A program made the position numbers and the translations under genes. 64,000 nt of DNA from CAWAHD01 sp963781785 (GTDB lineage: Bacteria > Planctomycetota > Planctomycetia > Isosphaerales > Isosphaeraceae), in NCBI GenBank assembly GCA_963781785.1, contig CAWAHD010000004.1, positions 310,001-374,000 of the forward strand, in the 5' to 3' direction. How positions within the stretch are numbered: position 1 is the stretch's first letter; the number at the start of each line of letters is the position of its first letter. This document shows, piece by piece, positions 46,840 to 57,200 of the stretch. A model generated the notes under the pieces. That model worked only from the letters and a program-made list of their open reading frames with translations, was not told where the DNA came from and searched no databases.

Positions 46840-47544
46840 CTCTGCACTGCCGACCCCGCTTCGCAACGGCTCGCTCGATCTCTTGCGAGCCTATTGAATG
46901 GAATCGACGAGTTCGTGAACCGGGCGGACGTGAATGACCGCTGCGCGAGTTTGAATCCGCCGATGATCGCCGCCAGCGCCCGGCGCTGCGAAGCGGAGTT
47001 CTGGCGGTCGTTCGAGGCCGATTACGCCGCGATCCTCGGCGGGTTGCTCAATGCGTTTGTGGGTGGACTGTACTTGCTCCCCTCGATGGAGCTGGCCGGG
47101 CTGCCCCGCATGGCCGACTTCGTCCGGTTGGGCGAGGCCGTCGCTCAGGCGCTGGGCTGGCCGGCCGGAACGTTCCTGAACGCCTACGCCGAGAATCGCC
47201 AGGTCGCTGCCATCCATTCCCTGGAAGACTCCGTTCTCGCCCGAGCTTTGCTCGATTCGGCCAGCATTGGCGGGCTCAGGAACTGGACCAGGTCCGCGAC
47301 CGAGATGCTCGAGGAGCTTGAAGGCGAGGTCGCGCCCAGGGACAGGTCGTCGTCACGGTGGCCCCAGACGCCGCGGATGTTCAGCGACGAGCTCAGACGG
47401 ATCGCGCCCTTGCTCCGAACGCGCGGGATATCCGTCACATTCACCCGAACCATGCACGCGCGGCTGATCAAGATCAATGCCGATCCCGGCTTCGATCATT
47501 CCGTCGGGCCGCATTACACCGAAGCGCTCAAGCTCGCGGAGTGA
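46840..47544 (+). pseudogene. C-terminal stump of a phage/plasmid-type primase-helicase-like ATPase
   Basis: Homology-like sequence starts SLLNGIDEFVNRADVNDRCA and continues FWRSFEADYAAILGGLLNAF, ELAGLPRMADFVRLGEAVAQ, ALGWPAGTFLNAYAENR and PLLRTRGISVTFTR. This is the conserved end of a large ATPase found on prophages and plasmids, where (V)ILNGI and PRMADFA are typical. The N-terminal primase and Walker regions are absent; the gene is cut exactly where the dispersed repeat ends. It is therefore a relic of a lost mobile element. Function cannot be retained. Confidence 0.65.
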
Positions 47545-48282
47545 TCCGGCCCTTCACTCGGGCTGCGCGATCCGGCCGCCGCGTCCGATCTGTCCGATTC
47601 GACCGATCAGTCCGATCAGTCCGATGAGACGCGGCGGCCGGCGTCGCGGTTTAGCCTGGGATCGCCGATCCCAGCGGGGTACACGGCTGCGCCTTATGCG
47701 GATCTTGCGGCCTCCTCGTGACGCAGGTCCTGCGTCATGGCCTGAGTGTCGCGCGTGCGGGTCGTGGGGATGCTGCGGGGCCCGGAAAACGCGGTCATGC
47801 CGAAACGAAGAGTTGCTCCGGTAATTCGAGCGCCGGTTGTAAGCATCATGCGGGTTCTGTGGCCACCCCATGACGCATGACGCACATGACGCAGGATTTG
47901 CAAACGGAGGGAGTCCCTTCGCAGGGAATGGAAACGCCTTTACTTGAAAAGGATCTCTTGGGACGTGCGAAACAGGAGCCAGTCGCGATCATCCCGTGAG
48001 AGGAAGGGGCAGCCGTCGCGAATGAGCCCGAACCTGGCTCCGTAGCCGCCGGTTGACGCTGGTCAACCGTGAATTGCAGGTGTTTACGATTCACTCTGCA
48101 CGAACATGCATTCGAGCGGCGTTGGGTTGACACAACCAATCTTGTTGCCAATGTTGTTGCCAACCAGGCCCTAACTTTTCGGGGTGCAGAATAACCCGGG
48201 CGGTGGTGCTATAGTCTGGGAAAATCCAAATTCTAATGTCCCGGTCCCGTGACCTGCCGCCAGTGATATAGGTAGGGGCACC
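47545..48282. other. Gene-poor interval with short repeats upstream of an ECF sigma gene
   Basis: No gene is supported. Near 47600 a 9-bp unit, GATCAGTCC, is tandemly repeated. A perfect 8-bp hairpin TGACGCAG-GTC-CTGCGTCA spans 47719-47737, and the same TGACGCA heptamer recurs at 47871, 47878 and 47887-47894. The last 250 bp, with an A/T-rich patch near 48220, presumably contains the promoter of the sigma factor/kinase operon. Confidence 0.4.
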
Positions 48283-48924
48283 ATGATGAAGGACGCATCG
48301 AGTGAATCGCTCCGCCTGCGCGAGTCGCTCCAAACCGGGGATCGCCGGGCGCTCGCCGACCTGTTCCAGATACACCGCGACCGGTTGCGGACGATGGTCG
48401 AGCTGCGTATGGACCCGAGGCTACGTGGCAGAATCGACGCCTCCGACGTGCTCCAGGACGGATTCCTCGACCTGGCGAAGCAGTTGGAAAGCTACCTCCG
48501 CGAACCCAGGCTGCCGGTGTTCCTCTGGCTGCGGATGGTTGTCAGCGATCGACTGGCGATGTACCACCGCCGCCACCTGGGGACGGGAATGCGGGACGCC
48601 GGCCGCGAGGTCTCGCTCTATCGCGATCCGTTGCCCCAGACCAGCTCGGCGGCACTGGCCTCGATGCTCCTGGGTCGTCTGACATCGCCGTCGAACGCGG
48701 CGATCCGGGCCGAGCAGCTCCTCCAGGTTCAGGATGCGGTCAATTCGCTTGATCCCATCGATCGCGAAGTGGTGGCGCTGCGCCATTTCGAGAACCTGAC
48801 GCGAGCCGAGACCGCGGTGGTGCTCGGCATTTCCGAGGAGGCCGGAGCCAAGCGTTACATCAGGGCACTGAAGAAACTCAGGACGATCATGGCCGCGATG
48901 CCCGGAGGGCTCGAAGGATTCTGA
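48283..48924 (+). CDS. ECF-type sigma-70 family RNA polymerase sigma factor
   Basis: 213 residues. Region 2 is seen in LADLFQIHRDRLRTMVELRM and GRIDASDVLQDGFLDLAKQL, with LPVFLWLRMVVSDRLAMYHR following. Region 4 is SLDPIDREVVALRHFENLTR and AETAVVLGISEEAGAKRYIR, a helix-turn-helix. This is the planctomycete ECF type without a recognisable anti-sigma gene. Its stop is three bases before the kinase ATG, so the two are co-translated. It resembles the pair at 20522-24681 in arrangement, but the sigma proteins are of different subtypes (the first begins with the RFPTTHWS motif). Likely regulated by the kinase. Confidence 0.93.
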   Translation: MMKDASSESLRLRESLQTGDRRALADLFQIHRDRLRTMVELRMDPRLRGRIDASDVLQDGFLDLAKQLESYLREPRLPVFLWLRMVVSDRLAMYHRRHLGTGMRDAGREVSLYRDPLPQTSSAALASMLLGRLTSPSNAAIRAEQLLQVQDAVNSLDPIDREVVALRHFENLTRAETAVVLGISEEAGAKRYIRALKKLRTIMAAMPGGLEGF

Positions 48925-48927
48925 ACG

Positions 48928-51900
48928 ATGTCGATCCCGGAATTCGAGCACTATGACCTTCTCGATCAACTGGCCGAGGAATTCGCCGCCCGCTTCCGGC
49001 GCGGCGAGCACCCCGCGCTCAAGGAATACACCGACCGCTACCCGGAACTGGCCGACGAGATCCGCGAGCTTTTCCCGGCGGTGGTCAAGGTCGAGCGGGC
49101 CAAGGCATTGCCGCCGGGCGAGGAGGAGAGCGGGGATGCCCGGACGACGAATCCACCCCAGTCCAATGTCGGCGACTACCGGATCCTCCGGGAGATCGGC
49201 CATGGCGGTATGGGCGTCGTGTACGAGGCCGAGCAGGTGTCACTGGGCCGCCGGGTGGCGCTCAAGATGCTGTCCCCGAATATCGCCCGTGAGCCCAGGA
49301 TGCTCGAGCGATTCCGCCGCGAGGCCCGCGCCGCAGCACGGCTGCATCACACGAACATCGTGCCGGTGTTCGACGTCGGCCGCGACGGAGATATCTGCTA
49401 CTACGCCATGCAGTTCATTCAGGGCCAGGGGCTCGACCTGGTCTACGACGAAATCCGCAGGCTGCGGGGCCGAGACCCGGACGAGGGATCGACGCGGTCA
49501 GAAGTGATCAGGATGTCGCGCATGCGAGTCCACGCCGCGGCCGCGAGCCCGGCCGGAGTTGCGCTCGACGGGCTCACGGATCGAGCCGGGATCGGCCAGG
49601 TGGTCCATTCGCTCTTGACCGGCCGGTTCGACCCTGGCGCTGCGCCCGCGGCGGAGGTCGCGGCGCACGTCGAGCTGCACCCGACCGAGCACGACTCGAT
49701 TGCGGCTGAGTCGCTGTCTGTCGAGTCCGGCGCCACCAGCGCGGTCGGCGAACTTGCACCGAGCCCGCACCTGAGCCCATCGCCTTCGGCGAACGCGGAT
49801 CAGTCGCTTCCGAGCTCTGCGCTCACGTCGGCCGTGCTGCCAGGTGGGACGCAGATCTCGTCAGTGGGATCGCGGGGATTCAAGTACGCCCGGAGCGTCG
49901 CCCGGATCGGTCTCCAGGCGGCGCTTGGGCTGGCTTACGCCCACGCGAGGGGCGTGGTGCACCGCGACATCAAGCCGTCGAACCTTTTACTCGACACCGA
50001 AGGCGTCGTCTGGATCACCGACTTCGGCCTGGCCAAATCCGACGGCGACCGCTTGACACAGACCGGTGACATCCTGGGCACGCTGCGGTACATGGCGCCC
50101 GAGCGTTTCCGCGGGGAAGCCGACGTCCGGTCGGACATCTACGCCCTGGGACTCACCCTTTACGAGCTCTTGACCGTCGAGCCGGCTTTCGGAGCCTGCG
50201 ACCGGCTGCGCCTGATCGAGCAGGTCAAGGCGGAGGACCCGATCGCGCCGCGGCTGCTCGACCGCCGGGTCCCGCGCGACCTGGAGACGATCATCTTGAC
50301 GGCGATCGACAAGGATGCCAAGCGGCGGTACCCGACGGCCGATGCATTGGCTGAAGACCTGCGGCGGTTCCTCGATGACGAGCCGATCCTCGCACGCCGC
50401 CAATCGTACCTCGAGCGCGACATGCGCTGGGCCCGCCGGCACCCGGGAATCGCGAGCACGGGCGCGGTGGTCACGATGGCGCTTGTGCTGGCTGCGGGGG
50501 CGTCGCTGGTCGTCGCCCGGCGGATGGCCTCCCTGGCCGAGACGAACGAGCGTACTGCCAAGAGTGAGCGCGATGCCAACGTGAGGGCCCGGGCGGCGCT
50601 CAAGAATGCGGAAGCCAACCATCGCGACGCCGAGTCGCAACGCGAGCGGGCCGAACGCAACCTCTACATCGCCCGGATCGGCCAGGCCGAGAGCTCGCTC
50701 CGCCTGTACGACTCGGCGACGGCTCGCGCGCTACTGGACCAGTGCATACCCGAGTCGGGGGGCCTGGACCGACGTGGCTGGGAGTGGTTCTACCTTGATC
50801 AATGGTGCACGCCCGAGCTGCGCAAACTGAAAGTGTCTGCGAGTATGGAGACGCATGCCCTCGCTCTGAGCCCCGACGGCCGCTTCCTCCTGGTCGGCTG
50901 TAAGCCCTTTGATTCCAATCGCTCGGATGGGCACCCGTATCCTTCGATCTACGTGATCGACCTCAAGGATGGCAAGGTTCGACACGAACTGGCCGGGCAT
51001 GGGGGATGGGTCCTGGCGGTGGGGTTCCGACCGGACGGGAAGCGCTTTGCGACCGCGGGTGATGAGGGGATCAAGGTCTGGGACAGCGACACCGGGCAGA
51101 GCCTGCGGCACCTGAGAAGGTTTGCTAAGCGGGTTCTTTGCCTTCGTTGGAGCCCGGACGGTCAGCGGATCGCCAGCGCGGATCGGGATGGAATGGTCCA
51201 GATCTGGGATCCCGAGACCGGCGACCAAACGGCCCGGATTCGCTGCTCGGCCGAGCAGGTGGCATGGAGCCCCGATGGGACGCGGATCGCCACTGCGGGT
51301 CCCAGCACGCCGGCTCGCATCTGGGCGGCCGCGGACCAAGAGCCGAGCGGGCCGGTCCTCAGCCTCGGCGGGGAGTACGGAATCTGCTGGGCTCCGGATG
51401 GCCGGCGCCTGGCCGGCATCGGGAACGATGGCTGGATGACAGTGTGGGACACGGCCAGCGGTCAGGTGCAGTGGACGGTCAAGCAACTCGGCGAGATGAG
51501 GGCGATGGCCTTCAGCCCGGACGGAAAGCGTCTGGCGACGGGCGGCACGGCAGGGATCATCCGTCTGTACGATGCCGGATCAGGTCGAGAGCGCGCCGCG
51601 CTGTTCACCGGCTGCGAGAACGTGATCGGCCTGGCGTTTGACCGTGACGGACGCCGAGTGTTCGCCGCCGGCAGGGGTATGGGCGGGGTCAAGATCTTCG
51701 ATTCGGACCGCGACCCCCGCGGCCGCGGGGTTACGCCCTGGCTCGAACAACTCGGTGCCCTGGCGTTTGTCGGTGAGAGCCAGCGTCTCCATGGGATCGG
51801 TTGGCAGGGAGGTCATCTGGCTTCGCCCGACTTCTCCGCGGGCCGGATGCGGTATGAACGGGACTTTCCAGTGACCACCACCGCCGGCTGGCCGCGCGGG

Positions 51901-52956
51901 GACTTCGCCTTCACTGCCGACGGCCGGCGGCTGGCCGCGCCCTTGAAACGAGACCCGGGTGTCGTCGGGATCTGGGACGTGGCTCTCGGCCGGCTGGAGG
52001 CGACGATCCACGTGGACTCGACAGCGGTCACGGCCGTCGCCTTCAGCCGCGACGGGAAGCGAATGGCGATCGGGGCGAATGGTGGGTCGATGAAGACGAA
52101 CGCGCTGACGATCTGGGACCTGTCTTCGATCCGGGTCGTCCGGACCTTCGATCTCGGCCCGCGCCAAACCGAGTCGATTGCGTTTGCCCGTGATGGCGAC
52201 AAGATCGCGGCGGGTGGGGGCGCGATTACGGGCGGAGGCTCGGGCTGGGTCACCGTCTGGGACGCGCAGACCGGCGACATCCTCGCGGCTCAAGACCGAA
52301 TCGGACTGGTCAAGTACGTTTCATTCCACCCGGACGGGACGTTACTGGCCATCGCGGACTTTGAGAACGAGAACGTGCATCTCTGGGACATCGTGGCGGG
52401 AACGCTGATTACCCGCCCGGGACCATTAAAGGTCAGTTGCGTGTCGTTCACGCCGGACGGCCGTCGGATGGCATCGCTGGGCTACGACGGCAGCGTCCAC
52501 CTGGCCGACCCCCGGACCGGCGAAACGGTGCTGGTGCTCCGGAGCCTCGGCCCACCTCCCGGCTCGGCGGGCTGGACTCCACGCATGGCCTTCAGTGCCG
52601 ATGGCTCGCGCATCGCCGCCCACCGGGCCCGGTTTCTCAACCTCTGGGAAGTTGGGCGGCAGCTCGATCCACCGGTCGAGCCGAAGCCAGACGACGTTGC
52701 GGGCTGGCTGCGCCTCAGCCGGACCTTCGCCACCCAGGGAGACGGCACGCGGGCCCTGGCCGCATTCGAACGAGCTTTCGCGATTCCGACCGAGTTTCCG
52801 GAACCGTGGATCCGGCATGGCCTGGCTGAGGGCATCGAGCTCCAGCAGGCGGCAATGGCTTTCGCCAAGGCCTTTACGGCCCCGTGCGACGATCCGTTAC
52901 GATGGCTCGTCTGCGCCGCGAGCTCGAGCGTTCCGCCCGGAAGACTGAGGCAATGA
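48928..52956 (+). CDS. Membrane Ser/Thr protein kinase with WD40 repeats
   Basis: 1,342 residues. An N-terminal helical region (FAARFRRGEHPALKEYTDRY) typical of planctomycete kinases precedes the kinase domain: glycine loop IGHGGMGVVY (residues 90-99), Lys113, HRDIKPSN (from 345; Asp347) and DFG (365). An Ala/Ser/Pro-rich insert of about 140 residues (roughly 180-320) separates the lobes before the catalytic loop. A membrane helix (about 507-532) and a coiled coil (residues 535-590) lead to a periplasmic WD40-type propeller (about 645-1245; SPDGKRLATGG-like blades) and a TPR-like end. Co-transcribed with the ECF gene. The C-terminal gene overlaps by four bases or is its continuation. Confidence 0.92.
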   Translation: MSIPEFEHYDLLDQLAEEFAARFRRGEHPALKEYTDRYPELADEIRELFPAVVKVERAKALPPGEEESGDARTTNPPQSNVGDYRILREIGHGGMGVVYEAEQVSLGRRVALKMLSPNIAREPRMLERFRREARAAARLHHTNIVPVFDVGRDGDICYYAMQFIQGQGLDLVYDEIRRLRGRDPDEGSTRSEVIRMSRMRVHAAAASPAGVALDGLTDRAGIGQVVHSLLTGRFDPGAAPAAEVAAHVELHPTEHDSIAAESLSVESGATSAVGELAPSPHLSPSPSANADQSLPSSALTSAVLPGGTQISSVGSRGFKYARSVARIGLQAALGLAYAHARGVVHRDIKPSNLLLDTEGVVWITDFGLAKSDGDRLTQTGDILGTLRYMAPERFRGEADVRSDIYALGLTLYELLTVEPAFGACDRLRLIEQVKAEDPIAPRLLDRRVPRDLETIILTAIDKDAKRRYPTADALAEDLRRFLDDEPILARRQSYLERDMRWARRHPGIASTGAVVTMALVLAAGASLVVARRMASLAETNERTAKSERDANVRARAALKNAEANHRDAESQRERAERNLYIARIGQAESSLRLYDSATARALLDQCIPESGGLDRRGWEWFYLDQWCTPELRKLKVSASMETHALALSPDGRFLLVGCKPFDSNRSDGHPYPSIYVIDLKDGKVRHELAGHGGWVLAVGFRPDGKRFATAGDEGIKVWDSDTGQSLRHLRRFAKRVLCLRWSPDGQRIASADRDGMVQIWDPETGDQTARIRCSAEQVAWSPDGTRIATAGPSTPARIWAAADQEPSGPVLSLGGEYGICWAPDGRRLAGIGNDGWMTVWDTASGQVQWTVKQLGEMRAMAFSPDGKRLATGGTAGIIRLYDAGSGRERAALFTGCENVIGLAFDRDGRRVFAAGRGMGGVKIFDSDRDPRGRGVTPWLEQLGALAFVGESQRLHGIGWQGGHLASPDFSAGRMRYERDFPVTTTAGWPRGDFAFTADGRRLAAPLKRDPGVVGIWDVALGRLEATIHVDSTAVTAVAFSRDGKRMAIGANGGSMKTNALTIWDLSSIRVVRTFDLGPRQTESIAFARDGDKIAAGGGAITGGGSGWVTVWDAQTGDILAAQDRIGLVKYVSFHPDGTLLAIADFENENVHLWDIVAGTLITRPGPLKVSCVSFTPDGRRMASLGYDGSVHLADPRTGETVLVLRSLGPPPGSAGWTPRMAFSADGSRIAAHRARFLNLWEVGRQLDPPVEPKPDDVAGWLRLSRTFATQGDGTRALAAFERAFAIPTEFPEPWIRHGLAEGIELQQAAMAFAKAFTAPCDDPLRWLVCAASSSVPPGRLRQ

Positions 52957-54020
52957 TCGCCCGGAAGAAAGCGCGAGTGTTCGCGGAAAAACGACTTTCC
53001 GTCGCGCCCGACGACGAGCCTGCGGCCTGGGCCCTGGCGGACCTCTTGAAGGACGAAATGACCGCGCTCTCGGACGGGAAATGGGCCGTCCTCGTACCCA
53101 CGAAGATGACCTCAGCGGGCGGGGCCACTCTGACGCGACTTGCGGATGGCTCGATCCTGGCCAGTGGCGAAAACCCCAATTGCGACTGCTTGACATTCGT
53201 TGCGCAAACCGAGCTCGGCGGGATCACCGGATTCCGGCTCGAAGTGTTTCCGGACCCGAGCTTGCCCACAAACGGTCCCGGGCGCCAGCCCGAATACGGC
53301 GAGGTGCACCTCACAGCGGTGAGCGCAGAGGTCGCGCCTGGCGGTGACCGGTCGAGGACTCGGGCGATCGTTTTCACGGAGGCCGTCGCGACGAGTCTTC
53401 CGACACGAGACGCGTCCGCAAGTCCGCTGGTGCCGATGCACGGCAACCGTGCAACGCCTTCGAGCTGGACAATTTGCCGTACACGGGGTTGTCGCGACGC
53501 GATTGCCTTTGCGACGGCCGCGCCCTTGGACGCGCCGGCCGGGTCGACGTGGGTCGTCCGGCTCGATTTTCAAGACACTGCGGCCATGGCGAAACAAGCC
53601 ACACTCGGCCGCTTCCGGTTGTCGGTCAGGAGCGGGCCAGTAACGCTTTTCGAGTCGGCCTTGCACAAGGCCCTGACCGAGCCGGAGTGGAACGGCCGGA
53701 CGCGCCTGGGCGTCGTCTATTACCTGCAAGAGGACTGGCCGGCCGCCGCGGCCGCGCTCCGGATCGCCGCGGATCGGCCGCAGGCTACCGGCACCGACAA
53801 GTTCCTGCTGGCGCTGGCCCTCCATCACCTCGACCGGCACGACGAGGCGCGGCGCTACCTCCGGACCGGGATCGACTGGCTCCAGCGGAACCCGGCCGGC
53901 GGCACCCTCCGCGCTTTGGTCGTGGAGGCGAACGCCGAGATTGAGGGAATCAGCCGCGCCCGCGCCTTTGCACGGATCTACCTCGACCCGATCTTCCCTG
54001 CCCACCCATTCGCGCGGTGA
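52953..54020 (+). CDS. Kinase-associated C-terminal module (separate coupled gene or kinase tail)
   Basis: 355 residues from the ATG that shares ATGA with the kinase stop. Content: SVAPDDEPAAWALADLLKDE, then a beta-sandwich-like region (SAGGATLTRLADGSILASGE, LEVFPDPSLPTNGPGRQPEY) and C-terminal TPR-like helices (DKFLLALALHHLDRHDEARR). In planctomycetes this beta-region is commonly the end of WD40 or TPR kinases, and coding continues in this frame upstream of the ATG (RRELERSARKTEAM). A lost base at the GCGC at 52913-52916 would fuse it to the kinase as one protein of about 1,700 residues. Both readings are possible; the ATGA overlap with GAGG upstream also allows translational coupling. Confidence 0.7.
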   Translation: MIARKKARVFAEKRLSVAPDDEPAAWALADLLKDEMTALSDGKWAVLVPTKMTSAGGATLTRLADGSILASGENPNCDCLTFVAQTELGGITGFRLEVFPDPSLPTNGPGRQPEYGEVHLTAVSAEVAPGGDRSRTRAIVFTEAVATSLPTRDASASPLVPMHGNRATPSSWTICRTRGCRDAIAFATAAPLDAPAGSTWVVRLDFQDTAAMAKQATLGRFRLSVRSGPVTLFESALHKALTEPEWNGRTRLGVVYYLQEDWPAAAAALRIAADRPQATGTDKFLLALALHHLDRHDEARRYLRTGIDWLQRNPAGGTLRALVVEANAEIEGISRARAFARIYLDPIFPAHPFAR

Positions 54021-54286
54021 CAGTCCCGTCGAGAAACAATTCGCGCTCGATTTCACGGATTCACTCGGGCTATCGGGAAAAACCGCCATTTCTTTTGTCC
54101 CGAACTTGTCGCCTCGCGTCAGTGTTCACGGTAGGGGGCAATCTCTTGCCTCACTTCATCAATTGAGTACGTGAACCGAACGGAACCGGCCTGTTCCGGA
54201 TTTCGCTCCGCGCTTTCCCGCCGTCTCCCCTTCCGCCGCAATCGGGCCGGCAGACGGGGCTGGCGCCAACTCCCCGGAGAGTCCCC

Positions 54287-57200
54287 ATGTTTCGCACCCC
54301 GCGTTTGGTGGTGGACGCGTTCGGCGCCGCGCCCGGCTTTCTGGCAAGTCAGTCGAGACGGCGCCGACGCGCTTTGAAGTCGCCACCGTGGAAACGGCTC
54401 TTGGGCTCGGGACTCGAGCAGCTCGAAGAGCGAACGCTGCTGTCGGTCATACCGACCCTTCTGGGTGATCAGGTCGCGTTCCAGGGAGACAACACCGGGA
54501 ACGACCTGGTGCTGGCCGTCAACGCCGGGACGCTTGAGTACAGCGATGACGGCGGGGCGACGTTTTCCGCTGACCTCAACCTGAATATACCTGGCGTCCA
54601 GTCCCTCACGATCGACCGGTCGACTATGATCGACGTCAATCTGGGAACGGGGGTCAACACGCTCACGATCGACGCTTCGCTTCAGTCGGCGCTTGCGGCT
54701 CTCAGCGGGGCGGCCTTGCTCGACGACCCGTCCGGCACCAGCGACACGCTCCTTGGGCCGGCCGCGACTAACCAGTGGACGATCAGCGGTGCCAACAGCG
54801 GAGTCCTGGACGGCGCGATCTACTTCCAGAGCGTGCCGAACCTGACGGGCGTTTCGGGCGGTACGAACAACTTCACGTTCCAGGCGGGGGGCACGCTCAG
54901 CGGAACGCTCACCAGCGAATTCGAGTCCTCCAGCCAGGTCTCCCTATCGGGCAGAATCGCCGCGACCGAGACCTTCACGGAGACGGGGCCCACCAGCGGG
55001 CAGGTGACTTTCGACGGGCAGTCGATCGTCAGTTATAGCGGCGTGCCGTCAATCGTGGACAAGTCGGAAAAGGCCCCGGGCTCGACGACCCGCACGCTGA
55101 CCATCAACACGCCCACCGCGAGCGACCACATCCACATTGAGGACCAGGGCCTGGGGTTATCGGTGGTGAAGAGCGACTCTTCATCCACCCAGTTCCCCAG
55201 CGTCGCATTCGAGAACGCCGGCTTGACGGCGCTCGACCTCAATCCAGGGGGCGGCAACAGCTCATCAACCTCGGGAGATGCCACGCTCGCGATCGACCCT
55301 CTCGAGTCCAGCTTTCAGGCCCCGGTCGTGGTGAACGCTCCCGACCAGATCACACTGCTCAACATCCGTTCGCCCGCCGGCCTGACCGTGACTGCCGCCA
55401 CGAGCATCACGGCCGGGCCCGCCATCGGCGACCAGCAGCAGGTGCCAATCTCCGAACTCTCCAACTGGACCCCGAACCGAAGCTATCCCCTTCTGGACCA
55501 GGCCTCGACGACGGGGTCCGGCACGGGGATGGTCGTCTCAGTCAACGTCGGCCCGAGCGGTGAGCCCGTCGCGACGCTGGTCAACTTTGGCAGCGGTTAC
55601 GACCCGAACGACAGGGTGACCTTCGATCCGCCCAACGGCAGGGGCGCGCCGATCACGCTCGAAGTGAATACCACGCCGGTCGTCCAGCAGGTGAGCCAGC
55701 CATCGGCCTTTGATCTGTGGACGCCGAACCAGTCGTACACCGACCTGCCCCAGGTCTCGACGACCGGCTCCGGGACCGGGATGCTGGCGGACATCACAAT
55801 CGATCAGAACGGCGATCCTACGGTCACGGTCGTCAACCAAGGGGTTGGAGCCCGCATCGGCGACACGGTCGCCTTCGATCCGCCTGATGGAGTCGGTACG
55901 CCGGTGACCGCGCAGGTCCAGCCCGTCTTCACCAACCCCACCCCGTCGTCGTCATTCCAGACCTGGACGCCGAACCTGGTCTGGACGACCGTGCCGCAGT
56001 CGGCCACGTCGGGCATCGGCACGGGGATGAGCGCGTACATTACGGTGGACAAGAACGGCGACCCCACCGCGACGGTCCACGACATCGGCGTGACGATCCC
56101 CGATCCGTGGACGTCCAGCGCGACCTTCACGAATGTTGCCCAGGCCTCAACGACCGGCGCGGGGACGGGGATGACCGCAAACATCACGGTCAATGCCGCG
56201 GGCGACCCCACCGCGACCATCGACAATCCCGGATCGGGCTACCAGATTGGCGATCAGGTGACGTTTAACCCGGCCGACACGATCGGCACGCCGGTCATGT
56301 TCCAGGTGCAGCCGGTCCTGAGCCAGAACGCGCTCTCGAGCAGCTTCGCGGCATGGACGCCCAACCAGACGTATGCCAGCGTCGCGGCCGCGAGCACCTC
56401 GGGCAGCGGCACGGGGATGAACGTCTCCGTCACGGTCAATATCGCGGGCGACCCGACGCTGACGCTGCTCGACGCGGGCTCCGGGTACCAGGCGGGCGAC
56501 ACGGTGACGTTCGACGCGCCCGACGGTGTCGGCGACGCGGTGTCGGTCACGATCACCGGCACGACCGTGACGGCGATTCCAAGCAGCAGCCCGGGCTACC
56601 TGGTCGGCGACACGGTCACGTTCTACCCACCGGACGGCGTCGGAGACCCGATCACCGTGACCCTGTCGGGGACGGTCGGTACGCAGGTCCTGAACGACGG
56701 CTGGACGCCGAACATGATGTATACGGCGGTCGCGCCCAGCTCGACGACCGGAAGCGGCACGGGGATGACCGTCAACATCGTGACCGACGACCTCGGGGAC
56801 CCCACGCTGACGCTCGACACGTCCGGCACCGGCTACCAGGTCGGCGACAGCGTGACGTTCAACGAGCCGAACACGGGCGCCGCGCCGATCAGTGCCGTCG
56901 TGGCCAGCGTGGGAACGGTCACGCAATTGCCGGGCGCTCCCTGGTCTCCGGGGCAGATCTATGACAACGTATCCCCGAACTCGACGAGCGGCTTCGGGAT
57001 CGGTATGGTCGTGAACATAACGGTGGATGCCGGCGGGAACCCGGTGGCGACGCTCGTCCGTGCGGGTACGGGCTATGTTAGCGGCGACACCGTGTTCTTC
57101 GATCCGCCGGACGGCGTCGGCGACCCCTTGAGCGTGCAGGTGGCCGGCGGCCAGGCGCCGGTGATCTCGACGCGCGAGATCGCCCAGGGTGCGGACCCAG

